The notes under the pieces: model-generated
Seen by the model: the letters and a program-made list of their open reading frames with translations, nothing else
Database searches by the model: none
What the model was told of the DNA's origin: nothing
Translations under genes and position numbers: made by a program
DNA from: Brevundimonas sp. NIBR11
Lineage (GTDB): Bacteria; Pseudomonadota; Alphaproteobacteria; Caulobacterales; Caulobacteraceae
Reading direction: 5' to 3'
Assembly: GCF_027912535.1 (NCBI RefSeq)
Contig: NZ_CP115465.1
Coordinates: forward strand, 1,964,001 to 2,028,000
Length of the DNA stretch: 64,000 nt
In this document: positions 24,962-34,001 of the stretch, one piece after another
How the letters are laid out: each line of letters starts with the position of its first letter
Numbering within the stretch: position 1 is the first letter of the stretch

Positions 24962-25899
24962 ATGAAGGTGGTGCAACGGGGGAATCCGTCAGATGAGGTC
25001 ATCTCGCAGACGCAGCATTGCGATTGAAGACGGGGGTGGAAATCTCTATATCCGCCGTCTGCGAGCGGGGGCCAATCGCCCCGCGTCACGACTGGACCGC
25101 ACCTCCCATGCTGGTCACCATGATGAAGGCCAAACTGCACCGCGCGACGGTGACCCAGGCCGATCTCGACTATGAAGGCTCGATCGCTATCGACGGCGAT
25201 CTGCTGGACGCCGCCGGGATCTTCCCGAACGAGCAGGTCGATGTGCTGAACATCACCAACGGCGCCCGCTTCACGACCTACGCGATCGAGGCCCCGCGCG
25301 GGTCGAAGGTCATCGGCGTCAACGGGGCCGCGGCGCGTCTGGTGCAGAAGAACGACAAGGTCATCGTGGTGACCTACGGCCAGATGCCGCAGGAAGAAGC
25401 GCGTCAGTGGGCCCCGACGGTGGTCCTGCTGGACGAGGGCAATGCGGTGAAGGCGGCGGCGTAAACTGCTCCTCTCTCCCAGAGGGAGAGGGCTTGAGGC
25501 TCGCAGAGCGAAGCGATGCGCAAGCCGAAAGGGTGACGGGTACGGTTTCGCCTGTTTCGCGCAGGCGCGTATCGCATCGAGCACATCCGGCATGCGCGCC
25601 AGCACCCCGGCGTTCGCAAAGCGGAGCACGGCCCAGCCAAGGGTCTCGAGATCCTGCTGCCGAAGGTGATCCTTCAGGTGGCGCTCATCGGTGTCGTGGA
25701 CGCCGCCATCCAGTTCGATAACCAGCCTAAGGGCCTCGCAGGCAAAGTCGGCAAAATAGGGCCCGACAGGATGCTGGCGGCGAAACCTGTGACCGTCGAG
25801 GCGGCCGCCACGAAGTGCTTGCCAAAGCTTGGCTTCGGCTGAGGTCTGGGTCTGACGAAGGCTGCGGGCAAAGACCGTAGCAGACTTCACAGACCGCAA
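24958..25899 (-). CDS. DUF559 endonuclease-domain protein, stop codon lost into a repeat
   Basis: Residues 1-116 (25551-25899) are a complete DUF559 domain of the Vsr/PD-(D/E)XK nuclease group: [34 protein letters not shown], then [10 protein letters not shown] with the acidic core, and [13 protein letters not shown]. The normal protein would end near 25551. Instead the frame runs through repeat A3 ([20 protein letters not shown]) and antisense through panD to a stop at 24958, giving 313 residues. The start is TTG 25899 or GTG 25890; the repeat A4 tail supplies a GAGGGG just upstream. The gene is exactly enclosed by inverted repeats A3 and A4. Whether the long form is made is unknown. Confidence 0.7.
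   Translation of the reverse strand: MRSVKSATVFARSLRQTQTSAEAKLWQALRGGRLDGHRFRRQHPVGPYFADFACEALRLVIELDGGVHDTDERHLKDHLRQQDLETLGWAVLRFANAGVLARMPDVLDAIRACAKQAKPYPSPFRLAHRFALRASSPLPLGERSSLRRRLHRIALVQQDHRRGPLTRFFLRHLAVGHHDDLVVLLHQTRRGPVDADDLRPARGLDRVGREAGAVGDVQHIDLLVREDPGGVQQIAVDSDRAFIVEIGLGHRRAVQFGLHHGDQHGRCGPVVTRGDWPPLADGGYRDFHPRLQSQCCVCEMTSSDGFPRCTTFI
25024..25052 (+). promoter_or_regulatory. Candidate sigma-70 promoter for panD
   Basis: TTGAAG (25024-25029), a 17 nt spacer and TATATC (25047-25052) match the housekeeping consensus well and lie 55 nt before the panD start codon. Confidence 0.55.
25108..25464 (+). CDS. panD: Aspartate 1-decarboxylase proenzyme
   Basis: This 118-residue pyruvoyl enzyme makes beta-alanine for pantothenate and CoA. 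The self-cleavage site is Gly24-Ser25 in DYEGSIAID, and the [12 protein letters not shown] start and [13 protein letters not shown] core are typical. ATG 25108 gives the full family N-terminus; the in-frame ATGs at 25120 and 25123 are internal. The gene lies wholly opposite the extended frame of the DUF559 gene. Confidence 0.95.
   Translation: MLVTMMKAKLHRATVTQADLDYEGSIAIDGDLLDAAGIFPNEQVDVLNITNGARFTTYAIEAPRGSKVIGVNGAAARLVQKNDKVIVVTYGQMPQEEARQWAPTVVLLDEGNAVKAAA
25471..25542. repeat. REP-like palindromic unit A3 (family A, type 1), left end of the DUF559 unit
   Basis: The sequence has palindrome CTCTCTCCC-AGA-GGGAGAGGG, then CTTGAGGCTCGCAGAGCG, AAGCGATGCGCAAG and the tail CCGAAAGGGTGACGG. It aligns with A1 almost base for base. 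It begins 7 nt after the panD stop and touches the 3' end of the DUF559 domain. Confidence 0.88.
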
Positions 25900-25970
25900 C
25901 CCCTCACCCTTTCGCGCAAGGACGACGGCTACGCCGCCGTGCGCTCAAGCCCTCTCCCGCTGGGAGAGGG
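25900..25970. repeat. REP-like palindromic unit A4 (family A, type 2, inverted), right end of the DUF559 unit
   Basis: On the minus strand it reads palindrome CCCTCTCCCAGCGGGAGAGGG, then CTTGAGCGCACGGCGGCG, TAGCCGTCGTCC and tail GCGCGAAAGGGTGAGGGG. It aligns with A5 nearly throughout and with A2 in layout. It overlaps the last codons and stop of dxs and directly abuts the DUF559 start. Confidence 0.88.
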
Positions 25971-27861
25971 TGTCGCCGGCCACGCCCAACGCCTTCAGCG
26001 CCGAGGCCGCGATGTGCTCGGCATCCAGCCCCGCCTGAGCGTATTGCGCCGCCGGGCTGTCCTGATCCTGGAACACGTCGGGCAGGCAAAGGGTGCGGAT
26101 CTTCAGCCCCGCATCCAGCGCGCCCTCGCCGGCCAGATACTGCAGCACGAAGGCGCCGAAGCCGCCCATGGCGCCCTCCTCCACCGTGATCAGGGCCTCG
26201 TGCTCGCGCGCCAGGCGGGTGATCAGGTCGTGGTCCAGAGGCTTGGCGAAGCGGGCGTCGGCGACCGTGGCCGAGACACCGTGGGCGGCCAGGATGTCGG
26301 CGGCCTTGAGCGACTCTTGCAGGCGGGTGCCGAACGACAGGATGGCGACGGCCGTGCCCTCGCGGACGATCCGGCCCTTGCCGATCTCCAGCGGGTCGGC
26401 GAGTTCGGGAATCTCCACACCCACGCCGTCGCCGCGCGGATAGCGGAAGGCGGACGGACGGTCGTCGATCTCGCAGGCCGTGGCGATCATGGCGGCCAGA
26501 TCCGCCTCGTCGGCGGCGGCCATCAGGACCATGCCCGGCAGCGCGCCCATATAGCCGATGTCGAAAGACCCGGCATGGGTCGAGCCGTCGGCGCCGACCA
26601 GTCCCGCGCGGTCCATGGCGAAGCGGACCGGCAGCTTCTGGATAGCCACGTCATGGACGACCTGGTCGTAGCCGCGCTGGAGGAAGGTCGAATAGATGGC
26701 GCAGAAGGGTTTCATCCCGTCGGCGGCCAGACCGGCGGCGAAGGTCACCGCGTGCTGCTCGGCGATGCCAACGTCATAGGTCCGCTTGGGGAAGGCCTGG
26801 CCGAACAGGTCCAGCCCGGTGCCGGACGGCATGGCGGCGGTAATGGCGACGATGGAGGGATCGCGCTCGGCTCGCTTAATCAGCTCGGTCCCGAAGACCT
26901 TGGTGTAGCTGGGGGCGTTGGAGACGGTCTTGTTCTGCTTGCCCGAGACGACGTCGAACTTGACCACGGCGTGCAGCTTGTCGGCGCTGGATTCCGCCGG
27001 CGCATAGCCCTTGCCCTTCTGGGTCACGACGTGGACCACCACCGGGCGGTCGGTGATGGCGGCGGCGTTCTTCAGGATGGGGACCAGATTGTCCAGGTCA
27101 TGCCCGTCGACGGGGCCGATGTAGTAGAAGCCCAGTTCCTCGAAGAAGGTCCCCCCGACGATCATCCCGCGGGCGTATTCTTCGGCCTTGCGGGCCGCCT
27201 CGCGGAAGGGGCGCGGCATGTGCTGGACAACTTCGCGGCCGAACTTGCGGAAATTCTGGTAGGCGCCGCCCGAGACCTGTTTGGCCAGATAGGCGCTCAT
27301 CCCGCCGACCGGGGGCGCGATGGACATGTCATTGTCGTTGAGGATCACGGTCAGCTGGCCGGTCGTTTCGGCCGCGTTGTTCATCGCCTCATAGGCCATG
27401 CCCGCGGACATGGAGCCGTCGCCGATGACGGCCACGACCTTGTTCGTCTCGCGCTTCTGGTCGCGCGCGGCGGCGAAGCCCAGGGCGGCGCTGATCGAGG
27501 TCGAGGCGTGGGCCGCGCCGAACGGGTCGTATTCGCTCTCACTGCGCTTTGTGAAGCCAGACAGGCCGCCGCCCTGGCGCAGGGTGCGGATGCGGTCGCG
27601 ACGACCGGTCAGGATCTTGTGCGGATAGCACTGGTGCCCGACGTCCCAGATCAGGATGTCCTTGGGCGTATCGAAGACGTGGTGCAGGGCGACGGTCAAC
27701 TCGACGACGCCGAGGCCCGCGCCCAGATGCCCGCCGGTGGTGGAGACGGCGTCGATGGTCTCGGCCCGCAGCTCGTCGGCCAGCTGTCGCAGCTGGGGAA
27801 TGTCGAAGCCGCGCATGTCGGCCGGGACGTGAACTTTGTCGAGCAGGGGGGTGTCGGGCAT
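25945..27861 (-). CDS. dxs: 1-deoxy-D-xylulose-5-phosphate synthase
   Basis: This 638-residue thiamine diphosphate enzyme condenses pyruvate and glyceraldehyde-3-phosphate, the first step of the MEP isoprenoid pathway. Motifs include [34 protein letters not shown] and the ThDP-binding [16 protein letters not shown]. The last residues (about TLSQRERA) and the TGA stop lie inside repeat A4. The ispA stop is 18 nt upstream of its ATG. Confidence 0.97.
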   Translation of the reverse strand: MPDTPLLDKVHVPADMRGFDIPQLRQLADELRAETIDAVSTTGGHLGAGLGVVELTVALHHVFDTPKDILIWDVGHQCYPHKILTGRRDRIRTLRQGGGLSGFTKRSESEYDPFGAAHASTSISAALGFAAARDQKRETNKVVAVIGDGSMSAGMAYEAMNNAAETTGQLTVILNDNDMSIAPPVGGMSAYLAKQVSGGAYQNFRKFGREVVQHMPRPFREAARKAEEYARGMIVGGTFFEELGFYYIGPVDGHDLDNLVPILKNAAAITDRPVVVHVVTQKGKGYAPAESSADKLHAVVKFDVVSGKQNKTVSNAPSYTKVFGTELIKRAERDPSIVAITAAMPSGTGLDLFGQAFPKRTYDVGIAEQHAVTFAAGLAADGMKPFCAIYSTFLQRGYDQVVHDVAIQKLPVRFAMDRAGLVGADGSTHAGSFDIGYMGALPGMVLMAAADEADLAAMIATACEIDDRPSAFRYPRGDGVGVEIPELADPLEIGKGRIVREGTAVAILSFGTRLQESLKAADILAAHGVSATVADARFAKPLDHDLITRLAREHEALITVEEGAMGGFGAFVLQYLAGEGALDAGLKIRTLCLPDVFQDQDSPAAQYAQAGLDAEHIAASALKALGVAGDTLSQRERA

Positions 27862-27879
27862 CAGTAACTCTAACGCGTA

Positions 27880-28788
27880 TCAGGACCGACGGTTTAGCAC
27901 GAAGTCCACACTCGCCTTGAGGTTTTCGGCGTCGGAACCGAAGAGGTCGAGGTGGCTGCGGGCCTGGTCCGCCAAGTGCGCGACCCGATGCCGCGCCTGA
28001 TCGACGCCCAGAAGGGTGACGAAATTGGTCTTGCCCTGAGCCGCGTCTTTCCCGCCGGCCGCTTTGCCGAGTTCCTCGGCCGTGCCCTCCACGTCCAGAA
28101 GGTCGTCGACGATCTGATAGGCCAGGCCGATGTCGTGGGCGAAGTTGATCAGGGCCTGACATTGTTCGTCCGAGGCCCCGGCGACGATGAGAGGGATTTC
28201 GAAGGCGTAGGTGAACAGGGCGCCGGTCTTCAGCCGCTGCATGCGAGCGACCTGCCCGAGGTCGTCATGCACGCCCAGAAGGTCGATCATCTGGCCGCCG
28301 GCCATGCCGCGCGCGCCCGAGGCCAGCGACAGCCGGGCCGCCAGGGCGCACCGTATGTTGGCGTCCTCGTGGGTGTCGGGGTGAAGGATGATGTCGAAGG
28401 CGGCCGTCTGGAGCGCATCGCCCGCCAGGATCGCGGTGGCCTCGTCATAAGCGATGTGGACCGTGGGCCGACCTCGGCGCATGTCGTCGTCGTCCATCGC
28501 CGGCAGGTCGTCGTGGACCAGCGAATAGGCGTGGACGCATTCCAGAGCGCAGGCTGCGCGCAGCACCGGCCGTTCCTCGATGTCGAACAGACGCGACGCC
28601 TCCATGGCGAAATAGGGCCGCAGCCGCTTGCCCGGCCCCAGCGCCGCATAACGCATGGCCTCGGTCAGGCGGGCCTCCGGGCCCTCCGCGCGGGGCAGCA
28701 GTTCGTCCAGGGCGACCGTGACGAGATCGGCGACCTCGGCGACGCGTTCGGCCACAGTCTGGTGCGGAGCATTGGCGGCCAGCTTCAT
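27880..28788 (-). CDS. ispA: Polyprenyl synthetase, probable farnesyl diphosphate synthase
   Basis: This 302-residue trans-prenyltransferase has the first Asp-rich motif in [20 protein letters not shown] and the second in [12 protein letters not shown]. The insertion between the Asp pairs of the first motif and the length are typical of bacterial IspA, making C15 farnesyl diphosphate for undecaprenyl and quinone synthesis. Its start overlaps the preceding stop by one base (TGATG), and dxs follows. Confidence 0.93.
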   Translation of the reverse strand: MKLAANAPHQTVAERVAEVADLVTVALDELLPRAEGPEARLTEAMRYAALGPGKRLRPYFAMEASRLFDIEERPVLRAACALECVHAYSLVHDDLPAMDDDDMRRGRPTVHIAYDEATAILAGDALQTAAFDIILHPDTHEDANIRCALAARLSLASGARGMAGGQMIDLLGVHDDLGQVARMQRLKTGALFTYAFEIPLIVAGASDEQCQALINFAHDIGLAYQIVDDLLDVEGTAEELGKAAGGKDAAQGKTNFVTLLGVDQARHRVAHLADQARSHLDLFGSDAENLKASVDFVLNRRS

Positions 28789-29153
28789 CAGAACAGCCTT
28801 CCGCCGACGACCGCATCGCGATCGACCCCGACCAGCACGACCTCACCGTCCGCGTCGGGGAAGCCCAGGGTCAGGACCTCGGACATGAAGGGGCCGATCT
28901 GGCGCGGCGGAAAGTTGACGACGGCGGCGACCTTTCGACCGATTAGCTGGTCGAGCGTGTAATGGCGGGTAATCTGGGCCGACGATCGCTTGACCCCGAT
29001 ATCGGGGCCGAAGTCGATGGTCAGCTTGAACGCGGGCTTCCTCGCCTCAGGGAAGCGTTCGGCTCTCAGGACGCGGCCTATGCGAATATCGACCTTGAGG
29101 AAGTCGTCGAAGGCGATGCGGTCCGCCGTGGGAGAGGCGATCGCGGCCTCCAT
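28788..29153 (-). CDS. tRNA-binding domain protein (CsaA/YgjH-like)
   Basis: This 121-residue OB-fold tRNA_bind protein ([18 protein letters not shown], then [20 protein letters not shown] and [20 protein letters not shown]) resembles CsaA, the small protein related to the C-terminal domain of MetRS and Trbp111. A chaperone-like or tRNA-binding role is known for the family. It is joined by TGATG overlaps to xseB upstream and ispA downstream. Confidence 0.9.
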   Translation of the reverse strand: MEAAIASPTADRIAFDDFLKVDIRIGRVLRAERFPEARKPAFKLTIDFGPDIGVKRSSAQITRHYTLDQLIGRKVAAVVNFPPRQIGPFMSEVLTLGFPDADGEVVLVGVDRDAVVGGRLF

Positions 29154-29404
29154 CAGCCGAACTCGGCGGCTTCGACGCCCTTCGCCTGACCGTCCGAGCC
29201 GACGACGATCTTCTCGACCCGCAGCTGGGCGGCCTTCAGGCGCTGCTCGCAGTGGGCTTTCAACCGCGCGCCCTCCTCGTAAAGCGTGATCGACTCTTCC
29301 AGCGGGGCCTGACCGGACTCAAGGCGGGACACGATGGTCTCCAGACGCGACAGGGCGTCTTCGAAGCTGAGATCGGCGGGGATGGAAGGTGCTGCGTCTG
29401 ACAT
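29153..29404 (-). CDS. xseB: Exodeoxyribonuclease VII small subunit
   Basis: This 83-residue protein has the conserved FEDALSRLETIVSRLESG and LEESITLYEEGARLKAHC helices of XseB, which with XseA degrades single-stranded DNA. ATG 29404 gives the family N-terminus. An xseB-ispA-dxs order is common in bacteria; here a tRNA-binding gene is inserted in the series. XseA is not in the window. Confidence 0.94.
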   Translation of the reverse strand: MSDAAPSIPADLSFEDALSRLETIVSRLESGQAPLEESITLYEEGARLKAHCEQRLKAAQLRVEKIVVGSDGQAKGVEAAEFG

Positions 29405-29471
29405 CCCGGCGACCCTAGAGGGGCCGCGCAATCGCTTCAACGGGGAACCGATGTCGCAGGGTAATCCGTGT

Positions 29472-30095
29472 TCAGACGCGCTCGTATCGACGCTGGGACC
29501 AGTATTTGAAGCCTTGGTCGTGAACCAGCTTCCAGCCGTCGGCCTTCAGCCGGGACCCGACCATGTGGTTGAAATAGCCGTGGGCCAGGACCAGCACATC
29601 TTCGCCGGCCTCCGCGCGGGCGATCAGCCGCTGGGCGGCGGCCTCGGCGCGAACCTCGGCTTGGCGACGGGTCTCCTGACCCTCATGGTGGTCGAAGGCG
29701 TGCCACCAGAAGCGGGCGACGGCGCCCCAGTATTTCGGCGGCAGCTTGAACCACGACGGGAAGCGCGGCGGCGGCAGCGGCGCCTCGATGAACATCACGT
29801 CCGAGACGATTTCGCGCCCGGCGGAGACAGCGTTGGCGGTCTCCTGCGCGCGCTGACGGGTCGAGGCGAAAATGACCCCGGCGCCGGCGGCGGTAGCCAA
29901 CAGCTCCGGCGGCGGCGTCTGACCGGCCAGCAGGCCCCCCAGCTCATATTTCGCCCACCAGTCGCGATACTGGTCGGACGTAAGCAGGCACTTTCGCGAC
30001 AGGGCGGGCTCGCCATGACGGGCGAGGGTGATCGAGCCAGGGCGCGCGGGCTTCAGCATCTGGCCGGGATCATGTCGGGCGGGGTCTGACGTCAT
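29472..30095 (-). CDS. Histidine phosphatase family protein
   Basis: This 207-residue phosphoglycerate-mutase-like phosphatase has the RHG motif at about 26-28 (LARHGEP), STRQRAQETA with the second Arg, and LVLAHGYFNHM with the second His. The substrate is not predictable. Trp/Phe-rich FPSWFKLPPKYWGAVARFWW is unusual and may form a membrane-adjacent or substrate lid segment. It lies between the deacetylase gene and xseB with gaps of 47 and 67 nt. Confidence 0.85.
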   Translation of the reverse strand: MTSDPARHDPGQMLKPARPGSITLARHGEPALSRKCLLTSDQYRDWWAKYELGGLLAGQTPPPELLATAAGAGVIFASTRQRAQETANAVSAGREIVSDVMFIEAPLPPPRFPSWFKLPPKYWGAVARFWWHAFDHHEGQETRRQAEVRAEAAAQRLIARAEAGEDVLVLAHGYFNHMVGSRLKADGWKLVHDQGFKYWSQRRYERV

Positions 30096-30142
30096 ACGGT
30101 CGGTGAAAGAGGCGCAGGGAAGTTCGCGGAGATCGACATGTC

Positions 30143-31063
30143 TTACGCCTCCCCCAGGGCCCGGACATGGGCCAGGGCCGAACGGCCCAGTCCTTCAAGG
30201 TCGTAACCGCCCTCCAGCGAGGAGACAACCTTCCCGCCGCAATGTCGCCTCGCCACCTCCAGCACGGCGCGCGTCGCCCAGGCGAAATCCTCGGCTTCCA
30301 GGCTCTGGTGAGCGAGCGGATCGCGGCGATGGGCGTCGAAGCCGGCGGAGATGATCACCAGGTCCGGCGCGAAATCGTCGAGCGCGGGCATGAGTCCGCC
30401 CGCGAAGGTCGCCCGCCATGATTCGCGCGCGGCATGCGGCTCGACCGGCGCATTGACGATATTGCCGACGCCGGTCTCCCCCGGCGCGCCCGTACCGGGA
30501 TAGAGGGGCATCTGGTGGATGGAGGCCAGGAACAGCGTCGGGTCCGCCTCGAACGCCGCCTGGGTGCCGTTGCCGTGATGGACGTCGAAATCGACCACGG
30601 CGACCTTGGCCATGCCGAGGCTCTGGGCCACGCGAGCGGCGACGGCGACGTTGGAGAACAGACAGAAGCCCATGGCCTGGTTCGGCTCGGCATGGTGGCC
30701 GGGCGGGCGGACGGCGGCGAAGGCGCGCTGGGTCTGGGCATTGGCGACGGCCGCGACCGCGTCGATGGCGGCGCCAGCGGCGAGGCGGGCGGCGCGGACG
30801 CTGCCGGGCGACAGGACCGTATCCGCATCGAGCTGGGCCAGGCCGGTCGCGGGCGAGGCCTCGATCATGCGGGCGACGTAGGCGGCGGGGTGGACGCGCT
30901 CCAGATCGGCGACGGCCGCTTCAGTCGCCTGGCGTCGATCCAGCTTCAGGGCTGCGTCGTCGAGCGCCGCGAGCACGGCGGCCAGACGCTCCGGTCGCTC
31001 CGGATGCCCCGCGCCGGGGGCGTGGGCGATCATGTCGGTGTGGGTGAACAGGGCGACGGACAT
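30143..31063 (-). CDS. Histone deacetylase family protein (AcuC/HDAC-like)
   Basis: This 306-residue zinc-dependent deacylase has [20 protein letters not shown] (active-site His pair), [11 protein letters not shown] (zinc Asp and His), [12 protein letters not shown] (second zinc Asp) and [11 protein letters not shown]. It is likely to act on acetyl-lysine or acetylpolyamines; the substrate is unknown. ATG 31063 fits the family start ([17 protein letters not shown]). Confidence 0.9.
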   Translation of the reverse strand: MSVALFTHTDMIAHAPGAGHPERPERLAAVLAALDDAALKLDRRQATEAAVADLERVHPAAYVARMIEASPATGLAQLDADTVLSPGSVRAARLAAGAAIDAVAAVANAQTQRAFAAVRPPGHHAEPNQAMGFCLFSNVAVAARVAQSLGMAKVAVVDFDVHHGNGTQAAFEADPTLFLASIHQMPLYPGTGAPGETGVGNIVNAPVEPHAARESWRATFAGGLMPALDDFAPDLVIISAGFDAHRRDPLAHQSLEAEDFAWATRAVLEVARRHCGGKVVSSLEGGYDLEGLGRSALAHVRALGEA

Positions 31064-31103
31064 GGACGGGAGACTAGGTGGTTGAGTGGCGACGCCCAAG
31101 AGG

Positions 31104-31159
31104 TTCCTTCTCCGATAGGAAGAAGGTGGCTCGCGAAGCGAGACGGATGAGGGTCGGGC
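31104..31159. repeat. REP-like palindromic unit B5 (family B)
   Basis: The unit has hairpin TTCCTTCTCC-GATA-GGAAGAAGG (imperfect), then GGCTCGCGAAGCGAG and the tail ACGGATGAGGGTCGGGC. It is close to B4. It lies between the divergent deacetylase and acetyltransferase genes. Confidence 0.8.
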
Positions 31160-31206
31160 TTATCCTTCGGCGAAGCCGCCGCACGAGCGCTTTCTCCAAG
31201 GCGCCC

Positions 31207-31278
31207 GCCCCTTACCGTTTCGCGCCAGAACGACGGCTTCGCCGCCGTGCGCTCAAGCCCTCTCCCAATGGGAGAGGG
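31207..31278. repeat. REP-like palindromic unit A5 (family A, type 2, inverted)
   Basis: On the minus strand it has CCCTCTCCCATTGGGAGAGGG, then CTTGAGCGCACGGCGGCG, AAGCCGTCGTTC and tail GCGCGAAACGGTAAGGGG. It matches A4 almost throughout, with two changes in the tail. It is paired with B5 across a 47 nt spacer, a mixed-family doublet. Confidence 0.85.
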
Positions 31279-31296
31279 TTGCAGCTAGATCGACCC

Positions 31297-31830
31297 ATGA
31301 CCGACGTCCTGATCCGCCCCGCCCGCCTCGAAGACGCCGACGCTCTGGCCGAGCTGGGCCGCCGGACTTTCCTCGATACCTTCGTGGCGGCGGATGGGTT
31401 CGCCATTCCCTACCCTAAGGCCGACCTCCTGCCCTATCTCGACGACAGCTTCGGCCCGGCCGCGGTTCGCCGCAGGCTGGAAGAAGAGGGCAGCGGCTAT
31501 TGGCTGGCGGAACGGGCCGGGCGGTTCCTCGCCTATGCCAACGCCGGCCCGAACGGCCTGCCCCACCCCGACGCCCGGCCGGGCGATCAGGAACTGCGCC
31601 GCATCTATGTCGACAAGACCGCGCAAGGGCTGGGTCTGGGCACGAAGCTTCTGGCGATCTCGCTCGACTGGATGGAAACCCATTCGGCCGGCCCGCTGTG
31701 GATCGGCGTCTGGAGCGGCAATCTGAAGGCCCAGAAGCTCTACGCCGCCCACGGTTTCGAGAAGGCCGGCGAGTACGAATACCCCGTCGGCGCCTGGCGG
31801 GACCACGAGTTCATCTTGCGGCGCGGCTGA
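31297..31830 (+). CDS. GNAT family N-acetyltransferase
   Basis: This 177-residue protein has the acetyl-CoA-binding motif IYVDKTAQGLGLGTKLLAIS and the C-terminal WSGNLKAQKLYAAHGFEKAGE, both typical of RimI/YkkB-type GNAT enzymes. The substrate is unknown. ATG 31297 starts 18 nt after repeat A5, so the repeat may lie in the promoter or leader region. Confidence 0.88.
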   Translation: MTDVLIRPARLEDADALAELGRRTFLDTFVAADGFAIPYPKADLLPYLDDSFGPAAVRRRLEEEGSGYWLAERAGRFLAYANAGPNGLPHPDARPGDQELRRIYVDKTAQGLGLGTKLLAISLDWMETHSAGPLWIGVWSGNLKAQKLYAAHGFEKAGEYEYPVGAWRDHEFILRRG

Positions 31831-31851
31831 GCCGGGTTCAGGGTCTCGACC

Positions 31852-33030
31852 ATGCTCCTCCCCTTCTTCTCCGCCCTGCGTCAGGCGAAAGTTCCGGTCT
31901 CGACCAAGGAGTGGCTCCATCTGATGGAGGCCATGGACAAGGACGTGGCCGGCGGGCGGGTCGAGGACTTCTACCATCTGTCGCGCGCGGTCCTGGTCAA
32001 GGACGAGAAGCACTACGACCGGTTCGATCAGGTATTCGGCTCGGTCTTCAAGGGCATCGAGACCATCGGCGCGGGTGAGGCGCCGACGCTGGACGTGCCC
32101 GAGGACTGGCTGAAGCTGCTCAACGAAAAGTTCCTGACGGACGAGGAGAAGGCCGAGATCGAGGCGCTGGGCGGCTTCGAAAAGCTGATGGAGACGCTGA
32201 AGCAGCGGATGGAGGAACAGCAGAAGCGGCACGAAGGCGGGTCCAAATGGATCGGCACGGGCGGGACCTCGCCCTTCGGCCACGGCGGCTATAATCCCGA
32301 GGGGGTACGCATCGGCGGGCCGGCGAAACAGGGGCGCGCGGTCAAGGTCTGGGAGAAGCGGGAATACAAGAACCTGGACGACACGGTCGAACTGGGGACG
32401 CGCAACATTAAGGTCGCCCTGCGTCGTCTGCGCAGGTTCGCGCGCGAGGGGGCGGCCGAGGAACTGGACATCGACGGCACCATCGACGGCACGGCGCGTC
32501 AGGGCTGGCTGGACATCCGCATGCGGCCGGAGCGACGGAACACCATCAAGGTCCTCCTGTTTCTCGATGTTGGCGGCTCGATGGATGGCCACATCAAGCT
32601 TTGCGAGGAGCTGTTCTCGGCCGCGAAGACCGAATTCAAGAACCTGGAGTTCTTCTACTTCCACAACTGCCTCTACGAAGGGGTGTGGAAGGACAACCGG
32701 CGTCGCCACGCCGAGAAGATTCCGACCTGGGATCTGTTGAACAAATACCCCGGCGACTGGCGGGCAATCTTCGTCGGCGATGGGACCATGAGCCCTTACG
32801 AGATCACCATGCCCGGCGGCTCGGTCGAGCACTGGAACGAGGAGGCCGGGGCGGTCTGGATGCGACGCGCCCGCCAGCAGTGGGACAAGTCGGTCTGGCT
32901 TAATCCCGTGGCCGAGCGGTTCTGGGGCTATACCGCTTCGGTCAAGGTGCTGCAGGAGGTCATGGACGAGCGGATGTATCCCCTGACGCTGGACGGGCTG
33001 GATCGCGCGATGCGGGCGCTGACCCGCTGA
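31852..33030 (+). CDS. VWA domain-containing CoxE-like protein
   Basis: This 392-residue protein has the MIDAS motif DVGGSMDG at about 239-246 in a C-terminal von Willebrand A-like domain, after a long helical N-terminal region. The CoxE group usually works with a MoxR-type AAA+ ATPase; none is adjacent here. The MIDAS reads DxGxS as expected. The start lies 21 nt after the acetyltransferase stop, so the two may be co-transcribed. Confidence 0.87.
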   Translation: MLLPFFSALRQAKVPVSTKEWLHLMEAMDKDVAGGRVEDFYHLSRAVLVKDEKHYDRFDQVFGSVFKGIETIGAGEAPTLDVPEDWLKLLNEKFLTDEEKAEIEALGGFEKLMETLKQRMEEQQKRHEGGSKWIGTGGTSPFGHGGYNPEGVRIGGPAKQGRAVKVWEKREYKNLDDTVELGTRNIKVALRRLRRFAREGAAEELDIDGTIDGTARQGWLDIRMRPERRNTIKVLLFLDVGGSMDGHIKLCEELFSAAKTEFKNLEFFYFHNCLYEGVWKDNRRRHAEKIPTWDLLNKYPGDWRAIFVGDGTMSPYEITMPGGSVEHWNEEAGAVWMRRARQQWDKSVWLNPVAERFWGYTASVKVLQEVMDERMYPLTLDGLDRAMRALTR

Positions 33031-33205
33031 ACCCCATCAGCGATCGGTGTCCGCCATGACCGGACGAGCGCCAGCCCGGCAGAGTCCGACGGCGTAGTCC
33101 GACGCGCCAAGCGGACGGTCGATGAAGCCCTAACCGCGCGCGCCTTCGCAGGCTGCGCCCAGCGCGCAACCGTGCGATACTGGCGTCTCAGTTCGGAGTG
33201 CGCCC

Positions 33206-33703
33206 ATGTTGACCGCCGTCGTCCTCGCTCTCGTGATCCAGCAGTCGGCCGGCGCGATCCAGTGGGAAAGCGCGTCTCCGCCGCCAGAACCCGAACTCGC
33301 CGCCGTCGCGCCGGTCGCCCGGACAAACCTGCCCGATTGGGCCCTGGCCGATCCCTTCGCCTGGGAACGGTCGCAGTGCAGCCCCCTGGTGAGCCGCGAG
33401 CCGCTCGACATCTGTCAGGCGCGGGTGCGGGTGGAGCTGTCGGCGGCCCTGGGCGACCGGTTGCCGGCGGGCTTGCGGCCCCCGGGCGAGCCGGTCCCCT
33501 GCCTCGCCACGCCCGGTGACGACGGCAAATATCCGGTCCAGTGCGGCGCGCCCGAACGCCGGGCAGCGGCGAGTGCGCCCCCGCCCCCGACCGATTGCCG
33601 CCCGCGCGCCACGCGCCAGGGCGGATCGGTGGCCTTCGTCACCGATTGCCGCGCCGAGGAACAGTCAGGCGGTCTGTCGATCAACCTGCTCGGCCGGGAC
33701 TGA
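33206..33703 (+). CDS. Secreted hypothetical protein
   Basis: This 165-residue protein has a short hydrophobic N-terminus (LTAVVLALVIQQSAGA) and a Pro/Ala-rich body with cysteines near 58, 70, 99 and 112. GGAG lies 7 nt before ATG 33206. No known family was recognised. The preceding 175 nt (33031-33205) hold no gene. Confidence 0.65.
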   Translation: MLTAVVLALVIQQSAGAIQWESASPPPEPELAAVAPVARTNLPDWALADPFAWERSQCSPLVSREPLDICQARVRVELSAALGDRLPAGLRPPGEPVPCLATPGDDGKYPVQCGAPERRAAASAPPPPTDCRPRATRQGGSVAFVTDCRAEEQSGGLSINLLGRD

Positions 33704-33716
33704 CGCCGGACAGCGA

Positions 33717-33742
33717 AAAGGCCGCCCTCAGGAGCGGCCTTT
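33717..33742. terminator. Bidirectional terminator between a hypothetical gene and csbD
   Basis: AAAGGCCGC (33717-33725) and GCGGCCTTT (33734-33742) form a perfect 9 bp stem with an 8 nt loop. A/T runs on both sides let it serve both converging genes. Confidence 0.8.
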
Positions 33743-33765
33743 CCATTTCGAGGGGCGACGACTCG

Positions 33766-33948
33766 TTAGTTGCGGTGGTCGCGGAGCGCATCCTTGGCAC
33801 CGCCGACGGTGTTCTGGACCTTGCCCTCGACCTGGTCGGCCCGGCCTTCGGCTTTCAGCTTTTCGTCACCGGTCACCTTGCCGGCGGCTTCCTTGATTTT
33901 GCCGCCGATGTTCTTGGCGGCGCCTTCGATACGATCTTGATCGGGCAT
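33766..33948 (-). CDS. CsbD family stress protein
   Basis: This 60-residue hydrophilic protein (RIEGAAKNIGGKIKEAAGKV, then GKVQNTVGGAKDALRD) is a clear CsbD. The family is induced in stationary phase and general stress; its molecular role is unknown. ATG 33948 has AGGAG upstream; an earlier in-frame ATG at 33978 is less likely. A candidate EcfG-type promoter lies 54 nt upstream. Confidence 0.92.
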   Translation of the reverse strand: MPDQDRIEGAAKNIGGKIKEAAGKVTGDEKLKAEGRADQVEGKVQNTVGGAKDALRDHRN

Positions 33949-34001
33949 GGGGAGCGCTCCTAGGTTCGGCGTCGTCACAGTGGCGACGCTTCGACATCCA
34001 G

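Noticed and set aside
8357..31278. CRISPR array from repeated palindromes
   Set aside because: The repeats are dispersed in inverted doublets, not regularly spaced direct repeats, and no cas genes are present.
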